Source: Pratylenchus scribneri
Taxonomy: Eukaryota > Nematoda > Chromadorea > Rhabditida > Pratylenchidae
DNA: 64,000 nt
Reading direction: 5' to 3'
Assembly: GCA_030063045.1 (NCBI GenBank)
Contig: JAQSEB010000166.1
Span: 405,001-469,000 of the forward strand
Below the pieces are notes generated by a model. The model was not told where the DNA came from, searched no databases, and worked only from the letters and a program-made list of their open reading frames with translations. The position numbers and the translations under genes were made by a program. Of the stretch, positions 13,201-25,054 are shown one piece after another. How positions within the stretch are numbered: position 1 is the first letter of the stretch; each line of letters begins with the position of its first letter.

Positions 13201-16200
13201 AACTTTTTTGAATTTTTTTAATTCTATCGTATTCTCCATCAAATTCTATAGGCGAACGTCACTTTATTTTTATTCAATTCCTCCATATTGATTTTTCATA
13301 AATTTTTGAATATATTATTTCCATATATGGGGTATTTAAGGGGTTTGTAACATTTTATGGCCTAGGTTTTGAACTTTTTTGAATTTTTTTAATTCTATCG
13401 TATTTTCCATCAAATTCTACAGGCAAACGTCAATTTATTTTCTTATAATTCCTCCATATTGATTTTTCATAAATTTTTGAATATTTTATATCCATATATG
13501 GGGTATTTAAGGGGTTTGTAACATTTTATGGCCTAGGTTTTGAACTTTTTTGAATTTTTTTAATTCTATCGTATTTTCCATCAAATTCTACAGGCAAACG
13601 TCAATTTATTTTCTTATAATTCCTCCATATTGATTTTTCATAAATTTTTGAATATATTATATCCATATATGGGGTATTTAAGGGGTTTGTAACATTTTAT
13701 GGCCTAGGTTTTGAACTTTTTTGAATTTTTTTAATTCTATCGTATTTTCCATCAAATTCTACAGGCGAACGTCAATTTATTTTCTTATAATTCCTCCATA
13801 TTGATTTTTCATAAATTTTTTGAATATATTATATCCATATATGGGGTATTTAAGGGGTGTGTAATATTTTATGGCCTAGGTTTTGAACTTTTTTGAATTT
13901 TTTTAATTCTATCGTATTTTCCATCAAATTCTACAGGCGAACGTCAATTTATTTTCTTATAATTCCTCCATATTGATTTTTCATAAATTTTTGAATATAT
14001 TATATCCATATATGGGGTATTTAAGGGGTTTGTAACATTTTATGGCCTAGGTTTTGAACTTTTTTGAATTTTTTTAATTCTATCGTATTTTCCATCAAAT
14101 TCTACAGGCAAACGTCAATTTATTTTCTTATAATTCCTCCATATTGATTTTTCATAAATTTTTGAATATATTATATCCATATATGGGGTATTTAAGGGGT
14201 GTGTAATATTTTATGGCCTAGGTTTTGAACTTTTTTGAATTTTTTTAATTCTATCGTATTTTCCATCAAATTCTACAGGCGAACGTCAATTTATTTTCTT
14301 ATAATTCCTCCATATTGATTTTTCATAAATTTTTGAATATATTATATCCATATATGGGGTATTTAAGGGGTGTGTAATATTTTATGGCCTAGGTTTTGAA
14401 CTTTTTTGAATTTTTTTAATTCTATCGTATTCTCCATCAAATTCTACAGGCAAACGTCACTTTATTTTTATTCAATTCCTCCATATTGATTTTTCATAAA
14501 TTTTTGAATATATTATATCCATATATGGGGTATTTAAGGGGTTTGTAACATTTTATGGCCTAGGTTTTGAACTTTTTTGAATTTTTTTAATTCTATCGTA
14601 TTTTCCATCAAATTCTACAGGCGAACGTCAATTTATTTTTATTCAATTCCTCCATATTGATTTTTCATAAATTTTTGAATATATTATATCCATATATGGG
14701 GTATTTAAGGGGTGTGTAACATTTTATGGCCTAGGTTTTGAACTTTTTTGAATTTTTTTAATTCTATCATATTCTCCATCAAATTCTACAGGCGAACGTC
14801 AATTTATTTTTATTCAATTCCTCCATATTGATTTTTCATAAATTTTTGAATATATTATATCCATATATGGGGTATTTAAGGGGTGTGTAACATTTTATGG
14901 CCTAGGTTTTGAACTTTTTTGAATTTTTTTAATTCTATCATATTCTCCATCAAATTCTACAGGCGAACGTCAATTTATTTTCTTATAATTCCTCCATATT
15001 GATTTTTCATAAATTTTTGAATATATTATATCCATATATGGGGTATTTAAGGGGTGTGTAACATTTTATGGCCTAGGTTTTGAACTTTTTTGAATTTTTT
15101 TAATTCTATCGTATTTTCCATCAAATTCTACAGGCGAACGTCAATTTATTTTCTTATAATTCCTCCATATTGATTTTTCATAAATTTTTGAATATATTAT
15201 ATCCATATATGGGGTATTTAAGGGGTGTGTAATATTTTATGGCCTAGGTTTTGAACTTTTTTGAATTTTTTTAATTCTATCGTATTTTCCATCAAATTCT
15301 ACAGGCGAACGTCAATTTATTTTCTTATAATTCCTCCATATTGATTTTTCATAAATTTTTGAATATATTATATCCATATATGGGATATTTAAGGGGTGTG
15401 TAATATTTTATGGCCTAGGTTTTGAACTTTTTTGAATTTTTTTAATTCTATCGTATTTTCCATCAAATTCTACAGGCGAACGTCAATTTATTTTCTTATA
15501 ATTCCTCCATATTGATTTTTCATAAATTTTTGAATATATTATATCCATATATGGGGTATTTAAGGGGTGTGTAATATTTTATGGCCTAGGTTTTGAACTT
15601 TTTTGAATTTTTTTAATTCTATCGTATTTTCCATCAAATTCTACAGGCGAACGTCAATTTATTTTCTTATAATTCCTCCATATTGATTTTTCATAAATTT
15701 TTGAATATATTATATCCATATATGGGGTATTTAAGGGGTGTGTAATATTTTATGGCCTAGGTTTTGAACTTTTTTGAATTTTTTTAATTCTATCGTATTT
15801 TCCATCAAATTCTACAGGCAAACGTCAATTTATTTTCTTATAATTCCTCCATATTGATTTTTCATAAATTTTTGAATATATTATATCCATATATGGGGTA
15901 TTTAAGGGGTTTGTAATATTTTATGGCCTAGGTTTTGAACTTTTTTGAATTTTTTTAATTCTATCGTATTTTCCATCAAATTCTACAGGCAAACGTCAAT
16001 TTATTTTCTTATAATTCCTCCATATTGATTTTTCATAAATTTTTGAATATATTATATCCATATATGGGGTATTTAAGGGGTGTGTAATATTTTATGGCCT
16101 AGGTTTTGAACTTTTTTGAATTTTTTTAATTCTATCGTATTTTCCATCAAATTCTACAGGCGAACGTCAATTTATTTTCTTATAATTCCTCCATATTGAT

Positions 16201-16560
16201 TTTTCATAAATTTTTGAATATATTATATCCATATATGGGGTATTTAAGGGGTGTGTAATATTTTATGGCCTAGGTTTTGAACTTTTTTGAATTTTTTTAA
16301 TTCTATCGTATTTTCCATCAAATTCTACAGGCAAACGTCAATTTATTTTCTTATAATTCCTCCATATTGATTTTTCATAAATTTTTGAATATATTATTTC
16401 CATATATGGGGTATTTAAGGGGTTTGTAACATTTTATGGCCTAGGTTTTGAACTTTTTTGAATTTTTTTAATTCTATCGTATTTTCCATCAAATTCTACA
16501 GGCAAACGTCAATTTATTTTCTTATAATTCCTCCATATTGATTTTTCATAAATTTTTGAA
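10300..16560. repeat. 3,079-bp (18-monomer) higher-order repeat, two tandem copies
   Basis: Rare variants repeat at exactly 3,079 bp. The gaatattttat marker lies at 10401, 13480 and 16559. The unique tgggatatt variant lies at 12302 and 15381. The attatttccat variant lies near 13316 and 16395. The extra-T ttttttgaatatatt junction also recurs at this spacing. Eighteen monomers of 171 bp make 3,078 bp, so the period is 18 monomers plus one base. The order of variants is the same in both copies. A partial third start is seen at 16559-17072, only three monomers (513 bp) further on. Unequal crossover or block amplification is the likely origin. Confidence 0.85.
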
Positions 16561-17629
16561 TATTTTATATCCATATATGGGGTATTTAAGGGGTTTGTAA
16601 CATTTTATGGCCTAGGTTTTGAACTTTTTTGAATTTTTTTAATTCTATCGTATTTTCCATCAAATTCTACAGGCAAACGTCAATTTATTTTCTTATAATT
16701 CCTCCATATTGATTTTTCATAAATTTTTGAATATATTATATCCATATATGGGGTATTTAAGGGGTGTGTAATATTTTATGGCCTAGGTTTTGAACTTTTT
16801 TGAATTTTTTTAATTCTATCGTATTCTCCATCAAATTCTATAGGCGAACGTCACTTTATTTTTATTCAATTCCTCCATATTGATTTTTCATAAATTTTTG
16901 AATATATTATTTCCATATATGGGGTATTTAAGGGGTTTGTAACATTTTATGGCCTAGGTTTTGAACTTTTTTGAATTTTTTTAATTCTATCGTATTTTCC
17001 ATCAAATTCTACAGGCAAACGTCAATTTATTTTCTTATAATTCCTCCATATTGATTTTTCATAAATTTTTGAATATTTTATATCCATATATGGGGTATTT
17101 AAGGGGTTTGTAACATTTTATGGCCTAGGTTTTGAACTTTTTTGAATTTTTTTAATTCTATCGTATTTTCCATCAAATTCTACAGGCAAACGTCAATTTA
17201 TTTTCTTATAATTCCTCCATATTGATTTTTCATAAATTTTTGAATATATTATATCCATATATGGGGTATTTAAGGGGTTTGTAACATTTTATGGCCTAGG
17301 TTTTGAACTTTTTTGAATTTTTTTAATTCTATCGTATTTTCCATCAAATTCTACAGGCGAACGTCAATTTATTTTCTTATAATTCCTCCATATTGATTTT
17401 TCATAAATTTTTTGAATATATTATATCCATATATGGGGTATTTAAGGGGTGTGTAACATTTTATGGCCTAGGTTTTGAACTTTTTTGAATTTTTTTAATT
17501 CTATCATATTCTCCATCAAATTCTACAGGCGAACGTCAATTTATTTTTATTCAATTCCTCCATATTGATTTTTCATAAATTTTTGAATATATTATATCCA
17601 TATATGGGGTATTTAAGGGGTGTGTAACA

Positions 17630-18180
17630 TTTTATGGCCTAGGTTTTGAACTTTTTTGAATTTTTTTTATTCTTACAGGCGAACGTCAATTTATTTTCTT
17701 ATAATTCCTCCATATTGATTTTTCATAAATTTTTGAATATATTATATCCATATATGGGGTATTTAAGGGGTGTGTAATATTTTATGGCCTAGGTTTTGAA
17801 CTTTTTTGAATTTTTTTAATTCTATCGTATTCTCCATCAAATTCTACAGGCAAACGTCAATTTATTTTCTTATAATTCCTCCATATTGATTTTTCATAAA
17901 TTTTTGAATATATTATATCCATATATGGGGTATTTAAGGGGTGTGTAACATTTTATGGCCTAGGTTTTGAACTTTTTTGAATTTTTTTTATTCTTACAGG
18001 CGAACGTCAATTTATTTTCTTATAATTCCTCCATATTGATTTTTCATAAATTTTTGAATATATTATATCCATATATGGGGTATTTAAGGGGTGTGTAATA
18101 TTTTATGGCCTAGGTTTTGAACTTTTTTGAATTTTTTTAATTCTATCGTATTCTCCATCAAATTCTACAGGCAAACGTCA
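17630..18180. repeat. Tandem dimer with truncated monomer (321 bp x about 2)
   Basis: Two monomers have lost about 21 bp between the T-tract and the caggcgaac segment, leaving ttttttttattcttacagg at 17661 and 17982. Each roughly 150-bp truncated monomer is followed by a 171-bp monomer carrying gcaaacg. The spacing of the deletion junction is 321 bp, so the deletion happened once and the dimer was then duplicated. Confidence 0.85.
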
Positions 18181-19706
18181 ATTTATTTTCTTATAATTCC
18201 TCCATATTGATTTTTCATAAATTTTTGAATATATTATATCCATATATGGGGTATTTAAGGGGTTTGTAACATTTTATGGCCTAGGTTTTGAACTTTTTTG
18301 AATTTTTTTAATTCTATCGTATTTTCCATCAAATTCTACAGGCGAACGTCAATTTATTTTTATTCAATTCCTCCATATTGATTTTTCATAAATTTTTGAA
18401 TATATTATATCCATATATGGGGTATTTAAGGGGTGTGTAACATTTTATGGCCTAGGTTTTGAACTTTTTTGAATTTTTTTAATTCTATCATATTCTCCAT
18501 CAAATTCTACAGGCGAACGTCAATTTATTTTTATTCAATTCCTCCATATTGATTTTTCATAAATTTTTGAATATATTATATCCATATATGGGGTATTTAA
18601 GGGGTGTGTAACATTTTATGGCCTAGGTTTTGAACTTTTTTGAATTTTTTTAATTCTATCATATTCTCCATCAAATTCTACAGGCGAACGTCAATTTATT
18701 TTCTTATAATTCCTCCATATTGATTTTTCATAAATTTTTGAATATATTATATCCATATATGGGGTATTTAAGGGGTGTGTAACATTTTATGGCCTAGGTT
18801 TTGAACTTTTTTGAATTTTTTTAATTCTATCGTATTTTCCATCAAATTCTACAGGCGAACGTCAATTTATTTTCTTATAATTCCTCCATATTGATTTTTC
18901 ATAAATTTTTGAATATATTATATCCATATATGGGGTATTTAAGGGGTGTGTAATATTTTATGGCCTAGGTTTTGAACTTTTTTGAATTTTTTTAATTCTA
19001 TCGTATTTTCCATCAAATTCTACAGGCGAACGTCAATTTATTTTCTTATAATTCCTCCATATTGATTTTTCATAAATTTTTGAATATATTATATCCATAT
19101 ATGGGGTATTTAAGGGGTGTGTAATATTTTATGGCCTAGGTTTTGAACTTTTTTGAATTTTTTTAATTCTATCGTATTTTCCATCAAATTCTACAGGCGA
19201 ACGTCAATTTATTTTCTTATAATTCCTCCATATTGATTTTTCATAAATTTTTGAATATATTATATCCATATATGGGGTATTTAAGGGGTGTGTAATATTT
19301 TATGGCCTAGGTTTTGAACTTTTTTGAATTTTTTTAATTCTATCGTATTTTCCATCAAATTCTACAGGCGAACGTCAATTTATTTTCTTATAATTCCTCC
19401 ATATTGATTTTTCATAAATTTTTGAATATATTATATCCATATATGGGGTATTTAAGGGGTGTGTAATATTTTATGGCCTAGGTTTTGAACTTTTTTGAAT
19501 TTTTTTAATTCTATCGTATTTTCCATCAAATTCTACAGGCAAACGTCAATTTATTTTCTTATAATTCCTCCATATTGATTTTTCATAAATTTTTGAATAT
19601 ATTATATCCATATATGGGGTATTTAAGGGGTTTGTAATATTTTATGGCCTAGGTTTTGAACTTTTTTGAATTTTTTTAATTCTATCGTATTTTCCATCAA
19701 ATTCTA

Positions 19707-19724
19707 CAGGCGAACAGGCAAACG
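19707..19724. repeat. 8-bp slippage or recombination scar inside a monomer
   Basis: The usual caggcgaacg or caggcaaacg is replaced by caggcgaacaggcaaacg. The start of the motif is present twice, first in the gcgaa form and then in the gcaaa form that distinguish two D variants. This looks like a join between two variant monomers, or a templated slip. Confidence 0.75.
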
Positions 19725-20400
19725 TCAATTTATTTTCTTATAATTCCTCCATATTGATTTTTCATAAATTTTTGAATATATTATATCCATATATGGGGTA
19801 TTTAAGGGGTTTGTAACATTTTATGGCCTAGGTTTTGAACTTTTTTGAATTTTTTTAATTCTATCGTATTTTCCATCAAATTCTACAGGCAAACGTCAAT
19901 TTATTTTCTTATAATTCCTCCATATTGATTTTTCATAAATTTTTGAATATATTATATCCATATATGGGGTATTTAAGGGGTGTGTAATATTTTATGGCCT
20001 AGGTTTTGAACTTTTTTGAATTTTTTTAATTCTATCGTATTTTCCATCAAATTCTACAGGCGAACGTCAATTTATTTTCTTATAATTCCTCCATATTGAT
20101 TTTTCATAAATTTTTGAATATATTATATCCATATATGGGGTATTTAAGGGGTGTGTAATATTTTATGGCCTAGGTTTTGAACTTTTTTGAATTTTTTTAA
20201 TTCTATCGTATTCTCCATCAAATTCTACAGGCAAACGTCACTTTATTTTTATTCAATTCCTCCATATTGATTTTTCATAAATTTTTGAATATATTATATC
20301 CATATATGGGGTATTTAAGGGGTTTGTAACATTTTATGGCCTAGGTTTTGAACTTTTTTGAATTTTTTTAATTCTATCGTATTCTCCATCAAATTCTACA

Positions 20401-22280
20401 GGCGAACGTCACTTTATTTTTATTTAATTCCTCCATATTGATTTTTCATAAATTTTTGAATATATTATATCCATATATGGGGTATTTAAGGGGTGTGTAA
20501 CATTTTATGGCCTAGGTTTTGAACTTTTTTGAATTTTTTTAATTTCATCGTATTCTCCATCAAATTCTACAGGCGAATGTCACTTTATTTTTATTCAATT
20601 CCTCCATATTGATTTTTCATAAATTTTTGAATATATTATATCCATATATGGGGTATTTAAGGGGTGTGTAACATTTTATGGCCTAGGTTTTGAACTTTTT
20701 TGAATTTTTTTAATTTCATCGTATTCTCCATCAAATTCTACAGGCGAATGTCACTTTATTTTTATTCAATTCCTCCATATTGATTTTTCATAAATGAATA
20801 TATTATATCCATATATGGGGTATTTAAGGGGTGTGTAACATTTTATGGCCTAGGTTTTGAACTTTTTTGAATTTTTTTAATTCTATCGTATTCTCCATCA
20901 AATTCTACAGGCGAACGTCACTTTATTTTTATTCAATTCCTCCATATTGATTTTTCATAAATTTTTGAATATATTATATCCATATATGGGGTATTTAAGG
21001 GGTGTGTAACATTTTATGGCCTAGGTTTTGAACTTTTTTGAATTTTTTTAATTTCATCGTATTCTCCATCAAATTCTACAGGCGAATGTCACTTTATTTT
21101 TATTCAATTCCTCCATATTGATTTTTCATAAATTTTTGAATATATTATATCCATATATGGGGTATTTAAGGGGTGTGTAACATTTTATGGCCTAGGTTTT
21201 GAACTTTTTTGAATTTTTTTAATTTCATCGTATTCTCCATCAAATTCTACAGGCGAATGTCACTTTATTTTTATTCAATTCCTCCATATTGATTTTTCAT
21301 AAATTTTTGAATATATTATATCCATATATATGGTGTATTTAAGGGGTGTGTAACATTTTATGGCCTAGGTTTTGAACTTTTTTGAATTTTTTTAATTTCA
21401 TCGTATTCTCCATCAAATTCTACAGGCGAATGTCACTTTATTTTTATTCAATTCCTCCATATTGATTTTTCATAAATTTTTGAATATATTATATCCATAT
21501 ATGGGGTATTTAAGGGGTGTGTAACATTTTATGGCCTAGGTTTTGAACTTTTTTGAATTTTTTTAATTTCATCGTATTCTCCATCAAATTCTACAGGCGA
21601 ATGTCACTTTATTTTTATTCAATTCCTCCATATTGATTTTTCATAAATTTTTGAATATATTATATCCATATATGGGGTATTTAAGGGTTGTGTAACATTT
21701 TATGGCCTAGGTTTTGAACTTTTTTGAATTTTTTTAATTTCATCGTATTCTCCATCAAATTCTACAGGCGAACGTCACTTTATTTTTATTCAATTCCTCC
21801 ATATTGATTTTTCATAAATTTTTGAATATATTATATCCATATATGGGGTATTTAAGGGGTGTGTAACATTTTATGGCCTAGGTTTTGAACTTTTTTGAAT
21901 TTTTTTAATTCTATCGTATTCTCCATCAAATTCTACAGGCGAATGTCACTTTATTTTTATTCAATTCCTCCATATTGATTTTTCATAAATTTTTGAATAT
22001 ATTATATCCATATATGGGGTATTTAAGGGGTGTGTAACATTTTATGGCCTAGGTTTTGAACTTTTTTGAATTTTTTTAATTTCATCGTATTCTCCATCAA
22101 ATTCTACAGGCGAATGTCACTTTATTTTTATTCAATTCCTCCATATTGATTTTTCATAAATTTTTGAATATATTATATCCATATATGGGGTATTTAAGGG
22201 GTGTGTAACATTTTATGGCCTAGGTTTTGAACTTTTTTGAATTTTTTTAATTTCATCGTATTCTCCATCAAATTCTACAG
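20401..22280. repeat. Satellite transition block E (A-like 5' half, cactttatttttattc 3' half)
   Basis: About 11 monomers combine the A marker (ttaatttcatcgtattctcc) with gcgaatgtcactttatttttattcaattcc. They bridge domain D and the A-like block that follows. One monomer has a 5-bp loss in the second T-tract (cataaatgaatatatt near 20795). Confidence 0.82.
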
Positions 22281-24073
22281 GCGAACGTCAATTTATTTTC
22301 TTTAAATTCCTCCATATTGATTTTCATAAATTTTTGAATATATTATATCCATATATGGGGTATTTAAGGGATGTGTAACATTTTATGGCCTAGGTTTTGA
22401 ACTTTTTTGAATTTTTTTAATTTCATCGTATTCTCCATCAAATTCTACAGGCGAACGTCAATTTATTTTCTTATAATTCCTCCATATTGATTTTTCATAA
22501 ATTTTTGAATATATTATATCCATATATATGGGGTATTTAAGGGGTGTGTAACATTCTATGGCCTAGGTTTTGAACTTTTTTGAATTTTTTTAATTTCATC
22601 GTATTCTCCATCAAATTCTACAGGCGAACGTCAATTTATTTTCTTATAATTCCTCCATATTGATTTTTCATAAATTTTTGAATATATTATATCCATATAT
22701 GGGGTATTTAAGGGGTGTGTAACATTTTATGGCCTAGGTTTTGAACTTTTTTGAATTTTTTTAATTTCATCGTATTCTCCATCAAATTCTACAGGCGAAT
22801 GTCACTTTATTTTTATTCAATTCCTCCATATTGATTTTTCATAAATTTTTGAATATATTATATCCATATATGGGGTATTTAAGGGGTGTGTAACATTTTA
22901 TGGCCTAGGTTTTGAACTTTTTTGAATTTTTTTAATTTCATCGTATTCTCCATCAAATTCTACAGGCGAACGTCAATTTATTTTCTTTAAATTCCTCCAT
23001 ATTGATTTTCATAAATTTTTGAATATATTATATCCATATATGGGGTATTTAAGGGATGTGTAACATTTTATGGCCTAGGTTTTGAACTTTTTTGAATTTT
23101 TTTAATTTCATCGTATTCTCCATCAAATTCTACAGGCGAACGTCAATTTATTTTCTTATAATTCCTCCATATTGATTTTTCATAAATTTTTGAATATATT
23201 ATATCCATATATATGGGGTATTTAAGGGGTGTGTAACATTCTATGGCCTAGGTTTTGAACTTTTTTGAATTTTTTTAATTTCATCGTATTCTCCATCAAA
23301 TTCTACAGGCGAACGTCAATTTATTTTCTTATAATTCCTCCATATTGATTTTTCATAAATTTTTGAATATATTATATCCATATATATGGGGTATTTAAGG
23401 GGTGTGTAACATTTTATGGCCTAGGTTTTGAACTTTTTTGAATTTTTTTAATTTCATCGTATTCTCCATCAAATTCTACAGGCGAACGTCAATTTATTTT
23501 CTTATAATTCCTCCATATTGATTTTTCATAAATTTTTGAATATATTATATCCATATATATGGGGTATTTAAGGGGTGTGTAACATTTTATGGCCTAGGTT
23601 TTGAACTTTTTTGAATTTTTTTAATTTCATCGTATTCTCCATCAAATTCTACAGGCGAACGTCAATTTATTTTCTTATAATTCCTCCATATTGATTTTTC
23701 ATAAATTTTTGAATATATTATATCCATATATGGTGTATTTAAGGGGTGTGTAACATTTTATGGCCTAGGTTTTGAACTTTTTTGAATTTTTTTAATTTCA
23801 TCGTATTCTCCATCAAATTCTACAGGCGAACGTCAATTTATTTTCTTATAATTCCTCCATATTGATTTTTCATAAATTTTTGAATATATTATATCCATAT
23901 ATATGGGATATTTAAGGGGTGTGTAACATTTTATGGCCTAGGTTTTGAACTTTTTTGAATTTTTTTAATTTCATCGTATTCTCCATCAAATTCTACAGGC
24001 GAACGTCAATTTATTTTCTTATAATTCCTCCATATTGATTTTTCATAAATTTTTGAATATATTATATCCATAT
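22281..24073. repeat. A-type satellite block upstream of the retrotransposon, with a 685-bp HOR
   Basis: A-type monomers lead up to the insertion. A four-monomer block is present twice at 685-bp spacing: the aagggatgtg variant lies at 22368 and 23053, and acattctatgg at 22551 and 23236. The last monomer is cut at its palindrome by the LTR element (left flank ends ccatat at 24073) and resumes at 29550. Confidence 0.85.
24069..24073. repeat. Target site duplication (left), CATAT
   Basis: CATAT precedes the TG of the 5' LTR and is matched by CATAT directly after the 3' LTR. Removing the element and one copy restores the palindrome ccatatatatgg of a normal 173-bp monomer. A 5-bp duplication is usual for BEL/Pao integrases. 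Confidence 0.93.
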
Positions 24074-24292
24074 TGTCGCTACTCAAGCGAATTGTGTGAT
24101 TGGGGAATGAATGGATTAACCCCCCCCCCCCCCTGCCTCATTGAGGCCCAATCCTCCTGGGGGCCTTTTCCCTCTATGGCCATCTCCATTCCCTTCCAAT
24201 TGGCCATTGGAAGAGCCTTTTTCTCCCTTCCCAAATCCAATTTTGCCCCGCCTCTCCCATTTCCAACATTGGATGATCGGCTCTTCCCCCGG

Positions 24293-24331
24293 AGGCTTTA
24301 AAAGCCTTGGCCCCTCCCCCGTCAGTCAGTC
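24293..24331 (+). promoter_or_regulatory. 5' LTR core promoter: TATA-like box and initiator
   Basis: TTTAAAA at 24297-24303 sits at the centre of a perfect 7-bp-arm palindrome (AGGCTTT-A-AAAGCCT, 24293-24307). About 25-30 bp downstream lies a doubled TCAGT (TCAGTCAGTC, 24322-24331), matching the animal initiator consensus seen especially in arthropod promoters. The spacing is what RNA polymerase II core promoters use. Transcription, and therefore the U3/R border, probably starts near 24324 or 24328. This is inferred from motifs only. Confidence 0.65.
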
Positions 24332-24547
24332 GAATCCACTTCAGTCTGTTCTACCCAGTCTCCGTCCCACCCGTTCCAGTTTGGCCCCCAGCGCTCCCCC
24401 CCCTCCTCCTCTTCTGGCCACTTTGGCTGCGCCTCCTTTCCTGCTGGAATTTGCCAATGCCGCCGCTGCATTTTCCCCTCGATTTTCCCCCTCTCATCCA
24501 CACATGTTTTTCCCCCATTTTCACATTTCCACATTTTATTCGCCGCC

Positions 24548-24553
24548 AATAAA
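24548..24553 (+). terminator. Polyadenylation signal AATAAA in 5' LTR
   Basis: A canonical AATAAA is followed within 10-30 bp by a T/GT-rich stretch (tttaatttgtgtattttgg). This is the expected layout for 3' end formation and would put the R/U5 border near 24570. In the 5' LTR it must be bypassed to make full-length RNA; the functional copy is in the 3' LTR. Confidence 0.7.
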
Positions 24554-25036
24554 ATCTGTATTTAATTTGTGTATTTTGGAAATGGGGAAGTAAATTGAGT
24601 TTGTCTTCTTAGGAGGGTGGGGTTAATCCGCCATTTTTGGCCCCAGCCGTCGTTTCTTCCTTCCAGGGCCGGTCAGCTTGCCCAACTGTCGATTCCCGGG
24701 CATCGGCAATTCCCACCGATCGCCCCCAGCCATTTCTGGCATTTCCCCTTTTTCTTCCCAATCTCATTTTCTCCCTTCCCTTTCCTTCCCCCATCCTTTC
24801 CAAATCCTTTCTACCGAAATGGCCTCATCCCCAGCCGCCAATTTGGCCCCAATCCTGGCCTCGGGTCCCAGTCCCCTCCAAATGACTGGGTGGAGCCCCA
24901 TACACCCCCTTTGGTCTTAATCCGGCATCCATGGCGCCTCCGGTCCCCATCCGAGGCAGGGGAGAATCCCGGACCTCCCGGCCGGCGGGATTTGGCCAAC
25001 ACCTCCCCAATCACATTTTGGCCCCGGAGCGACAGA

Positions 25037-25054
25037 TGGAGCCCCGTACGGGTC
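25037..25054 (+). other. Candidate tRNA primer binding site
   Basis: Two bases after the LTR end the sequence reads TGGAGCCCCGTACGGGTC. The TGG is what pairs with the CCA end of a tRNA, and the position is right for minus-strand priming. The tRNA is not identified. The implied discriminator base is U, which in eukaryotes would point to tRNA-Cys, but the acceptor stem does not match a tRNA-Cys I can recall. A perfect 10-bp palindrome, CCCGTACGGG (25043-25052), lies inside it. Confidence 0.55.

Larger units (their letters stand above)
5291..20400. repeat. Satellite domain D, first copy
   Basis: About 88 monomers, mostly 171 bp, marked by ttaattctatcgtattttcc. Several interleaved variants occur: tgtgtaatatttt or tttgtaacatttt; gcgaacg or gcaaacg; ctataggcgaacgtcacttta with ttttattcaattcc; and atcatattctcc. 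Rare markers such as gaatattttatatcc (8011, 10401, 13480, 16559, 17072) expose a multi-kilobase higher-order structure, annotated separately. No gene is seen in this stretch. Confidence 0.88.
24074..25034 (+). repeat. 5' LTR (961 bp)
   Basis: It begins TGTCGCT and ends AGCGACA, a 7-bp perfect inverted terminal repeat with canonical TG...CA ends. It matches the 3' LTR throughout as far as I compared, except for a run of 14 C at 24120-24133 against 10 C in the 3' copy. A TATA-like box near 24297, initiator motifs near 24322 and AATAAA at 24548 suggest U3 of about 250 bp, R of about 245 bp and U5 of about 460 bp. Overlapping open frames on both strands occur twice because the LTR is duplicated. 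They look like by-products of C/T-rich sequence, with proline- and serine-rich translations. Confidence 0.95.

Noticed and set aside
1..24073. CRISPR array
   Set aside because: Repeats are contiguous with no unique spacers, the unit is about 171 bp and there are no cas genes; this is satellite DNA.
24120..24133. Poly-C run as a functional element or true age signal
   Set aside because: Homopolymer length (14 versus 10) is easily altered by sequencing or slippage and is the only LTR difference, so nothing should be built on it.
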